This document shows positions 1 to 6,176 of a stretch of DNA of 7,723 bases, in pieces. Each line of letters opens with the position of its first letter. Within the stretch, counting starts at the first letter, position 1. The notes under the pieces are model-generated. The model was not told the origin of the DNA. It saw nothing but the letters and a program-made list of their open reading frames with translations, and searched no databases. Source of the stretch: an uncultured Tabrizicola sp. (GTDB taxonomy: Bacteria > Pseudomonadota > Alphaproteobacteria > Rhodobacterales > Rhodobacteraceae); the NCBI GenBank assembly GCA_937858255.1, contig CALLZQ010000794.1, positions 1 through 7,723 on the forward strand. Direction: 5' to 3'. The position numbers and the translations under genes were made by a program.

Positions 1-1125
1 GCCCCTCGATCCCGCCGGAACGGCTGATCCGGGCGAGCCTGATCCAGATCCTGTTCTCGATCCGCTCCGAGCGGCAACTCATGGAGCAGATGCAATACAA
101 CCTGCTGTTCCGCTGGTTCGTCGGCCTCGGCATCGACGACCCGGTGTGGGTGCCGACGGTCTTCACCAAGAACCGCGACCGGCTGCTGACGACCGACATG
201 TCGCGCAAGGTGATGGCGGCGATCCTGGCTCACCGCGAGGTCGCGCCGCTGCTGTCGGACGAGCATTTCTCGGTCGATGGCACGCTGGTCAAGGCCTGGG
301 CCTCGATGAAGAGCTTCCAGCCCAAGGCGGACGACACGCCGCCCGACGACGCTCCGGGCTGCCCACCGGGACCCGACACCGCCATCGAAGAACCAGACCA
401 ACCCACCGAGCCCGAGACCATCCCGATGTCCCGCCCCACCCGCCAGAACCGCAATGCCGAAGTCGATTTCCGGGGCGCGAAGCGGTCCAATTCCACCCAT
501 GCCTCGACCACCGACCCCGATGCGCGCCTTTACAAGAAGTCCCCCGGCACCGGCGCGATGCTGTGCTTCATCGGCCATGCCCTGATGGAGAACCGCAACG
601 GCCTGATCGTGCAGGGCGATCTGACGCAGGCCGACGGTCATGCGGAGCGGCGCGCCGCACTGGACATGATCCACCGCCACTCCCCCGGCTCGACTCGACG
701 GCTGACGCTGGGTGCCGACAAGGGCTTCGACGCCGCCGAGTTCGTCGCCGACCTGCGGCAAGCCTGCGTCACGCCCCATGTCGCACAGAAATCGAGGCAT
801 TCAGCGATCGACGGCCGCACGACCCGGCACGAGGGTTACGCCCTGTCGATCAAGCACCGTAAACGCATCGAAGAAGCATTCGGCTGGGCCAAAACCGTTG
901 GCGGCATGGCTCAGACCGTCTATCGCGGCCTCGAACGGGTGCGTTCCCGCTTCATCCTGACGATGGCCGCCAACAACCTTGCCCGACTGCCCAGGCTGCT
1001 GGCAGCATGACGATGAGACGCCGCGTCAGGCACGCATGCCGTCTGCGCCGAAGGACCCGAAACCAAACGCAGCCGGTTGCGCCGAAAGAAAACCGTTCCG
1101 CACCGGAGACTTCTTCAGCACCCTG
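1..1125 (+). mobile_element. IS5-family insertion sequence, right-hand portion
   Basis: This is the 3' portion of an IS5-family element; its left end lies outside the window. It contains the transposase frame and about 115 bases of non-coding tail (1011-1125). The right end is placed at 1125 because the next four bases, TTAG, fit the YTAR target that IS5-family elements duplicate, and because coding sequence of a different transposase resumes immediately on the other strand. The terminal inverted repeat cannot be confirmed because the left end is not visible. GC content is visibly higher than in the sequence to the right, which fits a recent arrival. The boundary is an inference good to a few bases. 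Confidence 0.72.
3..1010 (+). CDS. IS5-family DDE transposase, 5' end outside window
   Basis: This is the transposase that cuts and rejoins the IS5-family element. The frame is open from the window edge, so the methionine at 81 is internal and roughly 50 N-terminal residues are missing; the first visible residues, PSIPPERLIRASLIQ, belong to the N-terminal InsH/DUF772-type domain. The catalytic triad is visible: Asp in SVDGT (276-278), Asp in GADKGFD (717-719) and Glu in RKRIEEAFGW (870-872). A proline- and acid-rich linker separates the first Asp from the conserved block DFRGAKRSNSTHASTTDPDA. No stop or frameshift interrupts the visible part, so it could be functional if the rest is intact. 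The family is clear from these motifs; the exact element name was not determined. Confidence 0.9.
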   Translation, partial: PSIPPERLIRASLIQILFSIRSERQLMEQMQYNLLFRWFVGLGIDDPVWVPTVFTKNRDRLLTTDMSRKVMAAILAHREVAPLLSDEHFSVDGTLVKAWASMKSFQPKADDTPPDDAPGCPPGPDTAIEEPDQPTEPETIPMSRPTRQNRNAEVDFRGAKRSNSTHASTTDPDARLYKKSPGTGAMLCFIGHALMENRNGLIVQGDLTQADGHAERRAALDMIHRHSPGSTRRLTLGADKGFDAAEFVADLRQACVTPHVAQKSRHSAIDGRTTRHEGYALSIKHRKRIEEAFGWAKTVGGMAQTVYRGLERVRSRFILTMAANNLARLPRLLAA

Positions 1126-1129
1126 TTAG
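1126..1129. repeat. Putative IS5 target-site duplication (TTAG)
   Basis: TTAG fits the YTAR (C/T-T-A-A/G) target of IS5-family elements and sits exactly between the IS tail and the interrupted minus-strand transposase scrap. The other copy should lie at the unseen left end of the element, so this is an inference. Confidence 0.4.
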
Positions 1130-1186
1130 GGTCTTGAGCCTTCGGTCGTGGTTGTAGGTGTCGACGAACAGATCAAGGTGTCGGCG
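1127..1186 (-). pseudogene. IS481-like transposase, C-terminal scrap
   Basis: Read on the minus strand, this gives HLDLFVDTYNHDRRLKTL, which resembles the C-terminal integrase-core segment of IS481-family transposases (pattern HL..F..AYN..RRLKTL, normally followed by GLTPYEF). The homology stops at the KTL codons, exactly where the TTAG target and the IS5 element begin, so the downstream part was probably displaced by that insertion. On the upstream side the frame runs straight into an unrelated decayed gene, so only about 20 codons remain. It cannot be functional. The family call rests on a short motif and could shift to another rve-type transposase. Confidence 0.5.
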
Positions 1187-1653
1187 CCAGTTGAACGCGC
1201 CGGTGGTATCGTAGCTGCCAATTTGGATTCTGAATGTGACGTTGCAACTGTCATCATGCCCGCGGTGGCGACGGTAAGTCATGTCATAGACTTTGATTGC
1301 CCTAAGATAGGATTCAATCGTGCTGCTGTAGATGGGGATAGCACTTATGTCCAAACCTCGGTTTCGTGGCAACGGCATTGGCTGCTTCGTTAAGGTAATC
1401 GCAATCGTGGGCTGGCTTTTAAAGCCAGCCCGCATCGGCCAGCGCCAGAACTGAAGCGGTGGCTCAATCGGCCAGGGGGTAATCCGTCGGATCATCTCGG
1501 CCCGAGGGGCAGGGCAGGGCGCACTTGGCGAAACCCTCCCGCTAGGCACAGCAAGATAGCGCAGTCGGTTTGATAGGCGCTTGCCCGAGGGGCGGCCACA
1601 ATCAAGGAGGCGAGCGTAGCTCCAAAAAGGCTGAGCGTTTTCCGGAAAGGCAT
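1187..1653 (-). pseudogene. Frameshifted secreted cysteine-containing protein, C-terminus lost
   Basis: An ATG at 1653 follows GGAG with nine bases between. It opens a 53-codon frame that begins with a textbook signal peptide: basic start MPFRK, hydrophobic core, then AAPRASA as a cleavage site. The mature part starts YQTDCAILLCLAGGF. That frame stops at 1492-1494. The next minus-strand frame continues with AEMIRRITPWPIEPP and ends around IGSYDTTGAFNW. Restoring one C near 1530 joins the two as AGGFPPSAPCPAPRAEMIRR, so a single-base deletion best explains the break. The 3' end is replaced in frame by an IS481-like scrap. I have the impression that DCAILLCLAGGF proteins recur in Rhodobacteraceae as uncharacterised small exported proteins, but cannot confirm it. 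Function is unknown; the product was probably periplasmic. Confidence 0.5.
1409..1431. repeat. Perfect 11-bp inverted repeat
   Basis: The arms GGGCTGGCTTT and AAAGCCAGCCC flank one central base. As RNA this would fold into a GC-rich stem with a short A/U loop. There is no following T-tract on either strand, and it lies inside the decayed secreted-protein gene (encoding roughly AGFKSQP), so it is more likely a coding coincidence or an old insertion footprint than a terminator. Confidence 0.5.
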
Positions 1654-1712
1654 CAACGGGAGCTCCGGTTTTATGTCTTAAAGGGGGACTGTGCTCCTGC
1701 AGAATATCGCTG

Positions 1713-2931
1713 TTGTGTTGGGCCCGCAAAGTTTGCAGCGAGAGCAGCAGGACCGGGCGCGGCGCTGTTGTTGCTTTGGCGTTTTGTCCGGGCGAGGCGT
1801 TTCAGTTCGACAGGAGTGAGGATTATGCCCTGCTTGGCGGCGAGCGGACAAAGGTGCATGTCGGGCATATCGTGCTGTCGCACAGCCGGGCTTTTCTGGT
1901 CAGAGCCTATTTGCTGAAAACCCATGAGATGTTGTTTGATGTCCCTTGGCACGGGTTCCGCGTCTTCGGTGATGTTCCCGATGGCGGCATTTACGACAAT
2001 ATGAAGACAGCGGTGGACCGGGTCGGTCGTGGCAAGCAACGACTGATCAACGCTCGATTCCTCGCCATGACCAATTACTATGTGTTCTAGCCCCAGTTCT
2101 GCAACCGGCATCTGGCTGGGAGAAGGGGCAGGTTGAGAAGTACGTGCAGGATGCCCGGCCGCGTCTTTGGCTGCCGATGCCGCACTTCCCAGATGTAGCC
2201 GTGTTGAACCCGTGGTTTGAGCTGCGCTGGATGGAGTTGTGGCGCGAGGTTCTCCATTGTGTTTTGCCCAGCATGATCGCGGATATCTGGACCGAGGGGC
2301 AGGCTGCGCTGATGCCTCAGGCATTTGACGGCTTTGTCGAGAAGAGCAAGCGGGTGTCACCGACCTGCTTGATCAATTTTGATCTCAACCGCTACAGCGT
2401 GCCGGCGTCTTTCGCCAACCGTCCTGTCAGCCTCAGGATCTATCCCGAGCGGCTGGTTGTCGCCGCAGAAGGCCAAATCCTGTGTGAGCAGGAGCGATTG
2501 ATCGAACGGTCCCATAACCTGCCATTGAGTACGATTACGACTGGCGGCACAATCTGGCTGTCGTTCAAGGTAAGCCGGGGGCACTGCGCAATGGTGCTCC
2601 ATGCGCCGAATTGCCAAATGCCTTCAAATTGTTGCAGAATCAAATGCTGCGCAAACCGGGCGGCGATCGCGATATGGTCGACATCCTAGCGCTCGTTTTG
2701 CATCACGATGAGCAGGCCGTGCTAACCGCCGTTGAGATGGCCTTGCAAGCAGGTGTGCCGACCAAGATGCATGTGCTGAACCTTTTGCACCGGCTAGTCG
2801 ACGGCAAGATCACCGATGGCCCCCCTCTCGACATCCTACAGGCGCTGATTTTGCGCCGCGAGCCAAAGGCCAATGTCGAGCGCTATGATGGCCTGCGCGC
2901 CCAGATCGCCGGGGACCGCCATGCGTCATGA
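1713..2931 (+). pseudogene. istA: istA, IS21-family transposase, degenerate
   Basis: IstA is the DDE recombinase of IS21 elements. The core can be followed through three frames. Frame 3 runs from about 1735 with ALAFCPGEAFQFD (first Asp at 1809-1811) to GIYDNMKTAVDRVGRGK (second Asp at 1995-1997) and stops at TAG 2088-2090, where a Glu codon is expected. A one-base loss at 2102-2106 moves reading to frame 2, which carries SGWEKGQVEKYVQDARPRLW (catalytic-Glu region near 2120) and SKRVSPTCLINFDLNRYSVP. A second shift near 2528 moves it to frame 1, with YDYDWRHNLAVVQGKPGALR through to RAQIAGDRHAS and a stop at 2929-2931. The N-terminal third is not recognisable; a scrap such as LQREQQDRAR near 1731 may belong to it. 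The 5' limit is arbitrary. Confidence 0.85.
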
Positions 2932-3055
2932 TCCCGCCGCTGCCTCCATCGTCATCATGCTGCGCAGCCTGAACATGTATGACATTGCGCAAGCCGTCCA
3001 CTACCTGACCGAACAGGGCGCTCCGGTCTTCGATTCCACAGTATTTATCTTGTAG
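2921..3055 (+). pseudogene. istB: istB, IS21-family helper ATPase, truncated
   Basis: IstB is the AAA+ ATPase that assists IstA; the family is usually about 240-260 residues. Here the ATG at 2921 overlaps the end of istA by 11 bases, as is usual for this pair. The first 44 codons match the conserved start: MRHDPAAASIVIMLRSLNMY, then LTEQGAPVFDSTVFIL. A TAG at 3053-3055 sits where a Ser codon (TCG or similar) is expected, because the following codons read QLLKTE, matching the usual SQLLKAE. Similarity fades after about 3072. No Walker A or B motif remains anywhere downstream, so the gene is dead by both a nonsense change and loss of its 3' part. Confidence 0.8.
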
Positions 3056-3310
3056 CAACTCTTGAAGACCGAGAGTCCTTCGCTCGCTATACATTTGGTA
3101 AAGGTTTCCGTTGCCCAGCCGCATCGCACAAGGCGCACAGTTGACCAGTGTGTTTCATCACCCGCGCACATGATGATCAGCAGACGGTCCAATTTCCAGG
3201 TGGGCGTATCTTGTAGGAGCAGCAAATCGTGTAGATTTTTCATTTCATATAGCTCTTATCGCAAGAAATCATATTCTTATGATGCTGCAAGGGCAGCCTC
3301 TTGTCTCGAG

Positions 3311-3330
3311 TGGCGCTAATGGCAGCGCCA
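3311..3330. repeat. Stem-loop 1 upstream of the operon
   Basis: A perfect 7-bp inverted repeat, TGGCGCT and AGCGCCA, flanks six bases (AATGGC). It abuts a second stem-loop directly to the right. No T-run follows on the plus strand, so it is not a classical intrinsic terminator. It may be an attenuator-like structure, a protein site or an insertion-sequence relic. Confidence 0.5.
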
Positions 3331-3356
3331 TCGGCCACATCGCTTCGATGTCCGAT
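3330..3356. repeat. Stem-loop 2 upstream of the operon
   Basis: ATCGG and ACATCG on the left pair with CGATGT and CCGAT on the right around the loop CTT. This gives 11 base pairs with a two-base bulge (CC) on the left arm. The compensating arrangement on both sides of the bulge makes chance less likely than for a simple short repeat. It lies about 20 bases upstream of the candidate promoter. Its function is unknown. Confidence 0.5.
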
Positions 3357-3377
3357 CAAGAAACGTATACACCATAC

Positions 3378-3408
3378 TTGACTCGTTGTGAAACAAATGC
3401 ACTAACTA
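3378..3408 (+). promoter_or_regulatory. Candidate sigma-70-type promoter of the transporter operon
   Basis: TTGACT at 3378-3383 is a good -35 match (five of six). The -10 region is poor: TAACTA at 3403-3408 gives a spacing of 19, and ACTAAC at 3401-3406 gives 17. A small dyad, TTGT-GAA-ACAA, lies between them at 3386-3396. The placement, about 60-90 bases before the first operon gene, is sensible, but the weak -10 means the site may need an activator or be wrong. Confidence 0.3.
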
Positions 3409-3423
3409 TCAACCAACCTGATA

Positions 3424-3440
3424 CCATATGAATCATATGG
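3424..3440. promoter_or_regulatory. Candidate operator: CCATATG-AAT-CATATGG dyad
   Basis: A perfect 7-bp inverted repeat with a 3-bp centre lies 30 bases before the start codon of the binding-protein gene and just downstream of the candidate promoter. This is where a repressor dimer would block transcription. The 17-bp size is typical of sites for dimeric helix-turn-helix regulators, but no regulator gene is in the window, so the family cannot be named. Its role is inferred from symmetry and position only. Confidence 0.4.
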
Positions 3441-3452
3441 GACGGGGGGGTT

Positions 3453-3462
3453 GAGGAGGAGG
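3453..3462 (+). promoter_or_regulatory. Strong Shine-Dalgarno sequence of the binding-protein gene
   Basis: GAGGAGGAGG ends eight bases before the ATG at 3471 and is close to the ideal complement of the 16S rRNA tail. It supports the chosen start and suggests high translation, as expected for a binding protein needed in excess over the membrane components. It is directly preceded by a run of seven G (3444-3450). Confidence 0.75.
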
Positions 3463-3470
3463 AAACATCA

Positions 3471-4658
3471 ATGAGAAATTTCAGACAAAGTGTTATCGTC
3501 GCGGCACTTGCCAGTGGGGCGCTTGCCTCGGCGGTGTCGGCGCAGGCCGCTGATCCAATCGTCATTGGTGCTGCCGTCGCCCGAAGTGGTTGGATGGTGC
3601 AGTATGATGAAGGCCCCCTGAACGCAGCCGAACTGGCGATTGAAGAGATCAATGCCAAGGGCGGGGTTCTGGGTCGCCCGTTATCCTTGGTGGTATCTGA
3701 CAGCAAGACTGACCCCGCCGGCAGCGCCCGCGCCGCGTCCGAGGTTTTGGCGCAGGGTGCCCAACTTGTGATCGCCTCATGTGATTTCGACTATGGCGCA
3801 CCGGCGGCACTTACAGCCAATGCCCAGAAGGTCGTGGCCTTTGGCACCTGTGCGGCGGACCCAAAGTTTGACGCTTTTGCAATTGGCCCTTATGCGTTCT
3901 CAATGGCCACCGCGACACCGGGTCTTGGTGCGCTTTCGGCAGAATGGGCCTATGAAAAGGCGGGCTGGCGCACGACTTATGTGCTGCTTGACACCATGCT
4001 GGAATATAACAAATCCGTTTGCAGCAGCTTTACGGAAGTCTGGACTGGACTGGCCGGAGCCGAATCGATCATCGGCACCGACACATTCAATGGCATGGAC
4101 ATGTCTTATCCGGCACAGATCAGCCGGTTGAAAAACTTGCCTAACCCCCCGGATTTTGTGATGTTCTGCTCGGCGGGCGGTGGTGCTGTCGCGATGTTGC
4201 GTCAGATCCGCTCTGCCGGAATTGAGACCGAGATCCTCGCTTCGGACTCGATGGATGGTGATAACTGGCTTGAATCTGTGCCTAACCTGTCGCATTTCCA
4301 ATATGGGGCCTATGGGTCGCTGTTTGGCGACGATCCGAACCCCGAAGTGCGTGACTTCATGGAAAAATACACAGCGAAGTTCGGGGCCAAGCCAACCTCG
4401 TCACAGGCCATGACTGGATATAGCGTTATTCAGGCCTATGCCCGTGCCGCTGAACGTGCCCAATCGCTTGATGCGGATGCCATCGTGGCCGAGTTGGAAA
4501 AGTTCAAGGATGAGCCGTTGCTCGTTGGCCGGACCACTTTCACCAAGGACCGGCATATCAACTACGACCGTGGCCAGTTGATCATGAAGGTCGAGGATGG
4601 CAACCACAAGGCCGTCGAGTGGCAGGTGCCGACCAGCGTTCCGAACCCGTTCAAATAG
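3471..4658 (+). CDS. Periplasmic substrate-binding protein of a HAAT/LIV-type ABC importer
   Basis: This protein captures the solute in the periplasm and delivers it to the permeases encoded downstream. It has 395 residues, normal for the Peripla_BP_6/LivJ-LivK family. Residues 1-26 form a signal peptide ending in SAQA before ADPIVIGA. The family pattern follows: the N-terminal lobe strand PIVIGAAVARSGW (29-41), the helix AAELAIEEINAKGGVLGRPL (52-71), then SDSKTDPAGSARAA. The segment ASCDFDYGAP (102-111) stands where LivJ/LivK have a Ser/Thr-rich ligand loop (CSSSTQPAS), and GTCAADP (125-131) replaces SPGATNP. Both loops contact the amino acid in LivJ, so the ligand is probably not Leu/Ile/Val. 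The mature part has four cysteines (104, 127, 184, 233). It is the first gene of the operon; the next starts eight bases after its stop. The family is firm, the substrate unknown. Confidence 0.92.
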   Translation: MRNFRQSVIVAALASGALASAVSAQAADPIVIGAAVARSGWMVQYDEGPLNAAELAIEEINAKGGVLGRPLSLVVSDSKTDPAGSARAASEVLAQGAQLVIASCDFDYGAPAALTANAQKVVAFGTCAADPKFDAFAIGPYAFSMATATPGLGALSAEWAYEKAGWRTTYVLLDTMLEYNKSVCSSFTEVWTGLAGAESIIGTDTFNGMDMSYPAQISRLKNLPNPPDFVMFCSAGGGAVAMLRQIRSAGIETEILASDSMDGDNWLESVPNLSHFQYGAYGSLFGDDPNPEVRDFMEKYTAKFGAKPTSSQAMTGYSVIQAYARAAERAQSLDADAIVAELEKFKDEPLLVGRTTFTKDRHINYDRGQLIMKVEDGNHKAVEWQVPTSVPNPFK

Positions 4659-4660
4659 GA
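4657..4660 (+). promoter_or_regulatory. Ribosome binding site that decides the LivG-like start
   Basis: AGGA overlaps the stop codon of the binding-protein gene. It is six bases from the ATG at 4667 but directly adjacent to the ATG at 4661, which is too close. The upstream in-frame ATG at 4619 lies inside the preceding gene without a comparable site. I therefore prefer 4667. Confidence 0.5.
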
Positions 4661-4666
4661 ATGAGC

Positions 4667-5464
4667 ATGTCGGAAACTGTCGTAATGCCTACGATATCCG
4701 AGATGTCATGCGCATCGCGAAGCCATGAAAATGGCTCGCTTTGCTGCCGTGGCATTGATGTGCGGTTCGGCGGTCTTGCCGCTGTAACAGGCGTCGATTT
4801 CGAGGCGGCCCCGAACGAAATCGTCGGCCTGATCGGCCCGAACGGCGCTGGCAAGACGACACTGGTGAACGTTTTATCGGGGTTTCAGCGCCCCAGCTCT
4901 GGCACTGTCTGGCTTGGCAATGTGCGGATCGACCGCCGCCCGAACCACTGGATCAGTCGCAATGGTGTCGTGCGCAGCTTTCAGGCGGTCCGGCTGTTTC
5001 AAGGTCTGACGGTCTGTGAAAATATTGAAGTCGGTGCTGTCGCCATGGGGGCATCGCGTCGTGACGCCCGCGATCGGGCAAGGGCCATCATGGAATGGCT
5101 TGACCTGACATCGGTGGCAGATGTCGCCGTGACGGCGCTGCCCTATGGCATCGAGCGGCGTGTCGGCATCGCCCGCGCGTTTGCCATGCGGCCCCGCTTT
5201 CTGCTTCTTGACGAGCCGGCCGCTGGCCTGACCATGCGAGAGGCCGATGACCTTGTGAAAATCATTCTGAACGTGCGCAACCGTATCGGCTGCGGTGTGG
5301 TGATCATCGAGCATAACATCCGTCTGATCCTGAATCTGTGCGACCGGATTCAGGTTCTGGCCCGCGGCCAGACCATTGCCATGGGTTCGCCCGATGAGAT
5401 TCGCGGCAATATGGCCGTAACAGAGGCCTATCTGGGCCGGAGCGCGGTGACACATGATGCTTGA
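4667..5464 (+). CDS. LivG-like ABC transporter ATPase
   Basis: This is one of two cytoplasmic ATPases that power the importer. From the ATG at 4667 it has 265 residues, typical of LivG. The motifs in order are: Walker A GPNGAGKTT (57-65), Q-loop SFQAVRLFQGLTV with Gln106, an ABC signature in the unusual form LPYGIERR (158-165), Walker B FLLLDEP (178-184) and the H-loop VVIIEHN with His216. The C-terminal EAYLG is also typical of LivG. LivG proteins often have LSYGQQRR as signature; here Pro and Glu replace the Ser and second Gln. About 25 extra residues, including two adjacent cysteines (26-27), precede the conserved GIDVRFGGLAAV block. The next gene starts inside its last codons (11-base overlap). 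Function is certain at the family level, substrate unknown. Confidence 0.92.
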   Translation: MSETVVMPTISEMSCASRSHENGSLCCRGIDVRFGGLAAVTGVDFEAAPNEIVGLIGPNGAGKTTLVNVLSGFQRPSSGTVWLGNVRIDRRPNHWISRNGVVRSFQAVRLFQGLTVCENIEVGAVAMGASRRDARDRARAIMEWLDLTSVADVAVTALPYGIERRVGIARAFAMRPRFLLLDEPAAGLTMREADDLVKIILNVRNRIGCGVVIIEHNIRLILNLCDRIQVLARGQTIAMGSPDEIRGNMAVTEAYLGRSAVTHDA

Positions 5465-6176
5465 TATTCGCAATCTTCATGTTCGCTATGGGTCCATCGT
5501 CGCCCTGCGTGGTGTTTCACTTCACGTTGGCCGGGGGGAGATCGTCAGTGTTGTCGGGCCAAATGGCGCAGGAAAATCATCGTTGATGCTGAGCCTGACC
5601 GGGATTGTCCGCTCGCAAGGCGAGATTTTGCTGGATGGGGAATCGCTGTCGGGTCTGTCACCAGAAGCCATCGCCGAGCGTGGGCTAAGTCTGGTGACAG
5701 AGGATCGCGGCATTTTCTCATCGCTGACAGTGCGGGAGAATCTTTCGCTTGGCGGCACCTTGGCCAGGGCGCGGGTGGATTTTGATCGCCGTCTTGGTGA
5801 GGTTTTCGAGCTTTTTCCGATCCTGAAAGAGCGTCTGCACGGCAGTGCGGGTAAACTTTCCGGCGGCGAGCAGCAGCAACTTGCCATCGGTCGTGCGTTG
5901 ATGTCGCTGCCCCGGCTGCTTTTGCTTGACGAGCCGTCGCTTGGCCTTGCGCCTGTGGTGATCGACCGTGTTTACGACGCCATCACCCTGCTGCGTCAGA
6001 AGGGCTTGTCGATCCTTGTCGTCGAGCAGAACGCCGAACGCGCGCTTTCGGTTTCTGATCGGACTTTTGTGCTTTCGACCGGCTCGGTTGCCATGTGTGG
6101 CCCGTCAGAACAGCTTCGCCACGATCCAAATTTCCGCGAAGCCTATTTCGGTAATTTCGCGGTGGAGACCGCCTGA
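5454..6176 (+). CDS. LivF-like ABC transporter ATPase
   Basis: This is the second ATPase subunit, expected to pair with the LivG-like protein beneath the two permeases. It has 240 residues, close to the usual LivF length. It shows Walker A GPNGAGKSS (35-43), the LivF-type Q-loop region LVTEDRGIFSSLTVREN (80-96, normally VPEGRxxF), signature LSGGEQQQ (135-142), Walker B RLLLLDEP (154-161) and the switch segment VVEQN (189-193). The Gln in place of His in that switch is a normal LivF feature. Two ATG codons in tandem (5454 and 5457) could both serve as start; GGAG at 5439-5442 and GGTGA at 5446-5450 are upstream. It overlaps the previous gene by 11 bases and shares one base with the next start, suggesting translational coupling. 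Confidence 0.93.
   Translation: MMLDIRNLHVRYGSIVALRGVSLHVGRGEIVSVVGPNGAGKSSLMLSLTGIVRSQGEILLDGESLSGLSPEAIAERGLSLVTEDRGIFSSLTVRENLSLGGTLARARVDFDRRLGEVFELFPILKERLHGSAGKLSGGEQQQLAIGRALMSLPRLLLLDEPSLGLAPVVIDRVYDAITLLRQKGLSILVVEQNAERALSVSDRTFVLSTGSVAMCGPSEQLRHDPNFREAYFGNFAVETA

Larger units (their letters stand above)
1700..3072 (+). mobile_element. Decayed IS21-family element (istA-istB remnant)
   Basis: This is the remains of an IS21-family element in its normal order: istA (transposase) followed by an overlapping istB (helper ATPase). Both genes are broken and both ends are eroded. The N-terminal DNA-binding part of istA is not recognisable to the left, and about four fifths of istB is missing on the right. 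I could not find the TG...CA terminal repeats expected for IS21 elements. The limits given are where protein-level similarity becomes visible, not true element ends. The element cannot move on its own. Confidence 0.78.
3056..3470. other. Spacer between IS21 remnant and transporter operon
   Basis: No gene is confidently called in these 415 bases. The first few codons (to about 3072) are the eroded continuation of istB. From 3073 to about 3300 nothing is recognised in the plus frames; an open minus-strand frame (3243 down to 3001) has coding-like character but no family I recognise. From 3300 on, the sequence becomes AT-richer and holds two stem-loops, a possible promoter, a dyad and the ribosome binding site of the first operon gene. 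Confidence 0.6.

Noticed and set aside
146..862. Long overlapping plus-strand frame inside the IS5 transposase
   Set aside because: It is a shadow of the transposase in another frame, rich in Arg, Pro and Gly as expected for GC-rich DNA read out of frame; the real frame has the DDE motifs.
1409..1431. Palindrome considered as an intrinsic terminator
   Set aside because: It has a strong stem but no T-run on either strand, and it lies within the reconstructed coding sequence of the secreted-protein pseudogene.
1671..2360. A 229-codon minus-strand frame across the IS21 remnant
   Set aside because: The opposite strand carries clear istA protein similarity through its frames; this frame has no recognisable domain.
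3243..3470. Right end of the IS21 element in the spacer
   Set aside because: No terminal repeat or TG...CA end could be paired with sequence left of istA, so I did not extend the element past the last istB similarity.
4619..4666. Upstream ATG codons at 4619 and 4661 as start of the LivG-like gene
   Set aside because: The first lies inside the binding-protein gene without a good ribosome site, and the second directly abuts the AGGA. The ATG at 4667 has proper spacing.
4874..5473. A 199-codon minus-strand frame opposite the LivG-like gene
   Set aside because: It lies entirely opposite a clear ABC ATPase gene and shows no family motif of its own; it is an antisense shadow.
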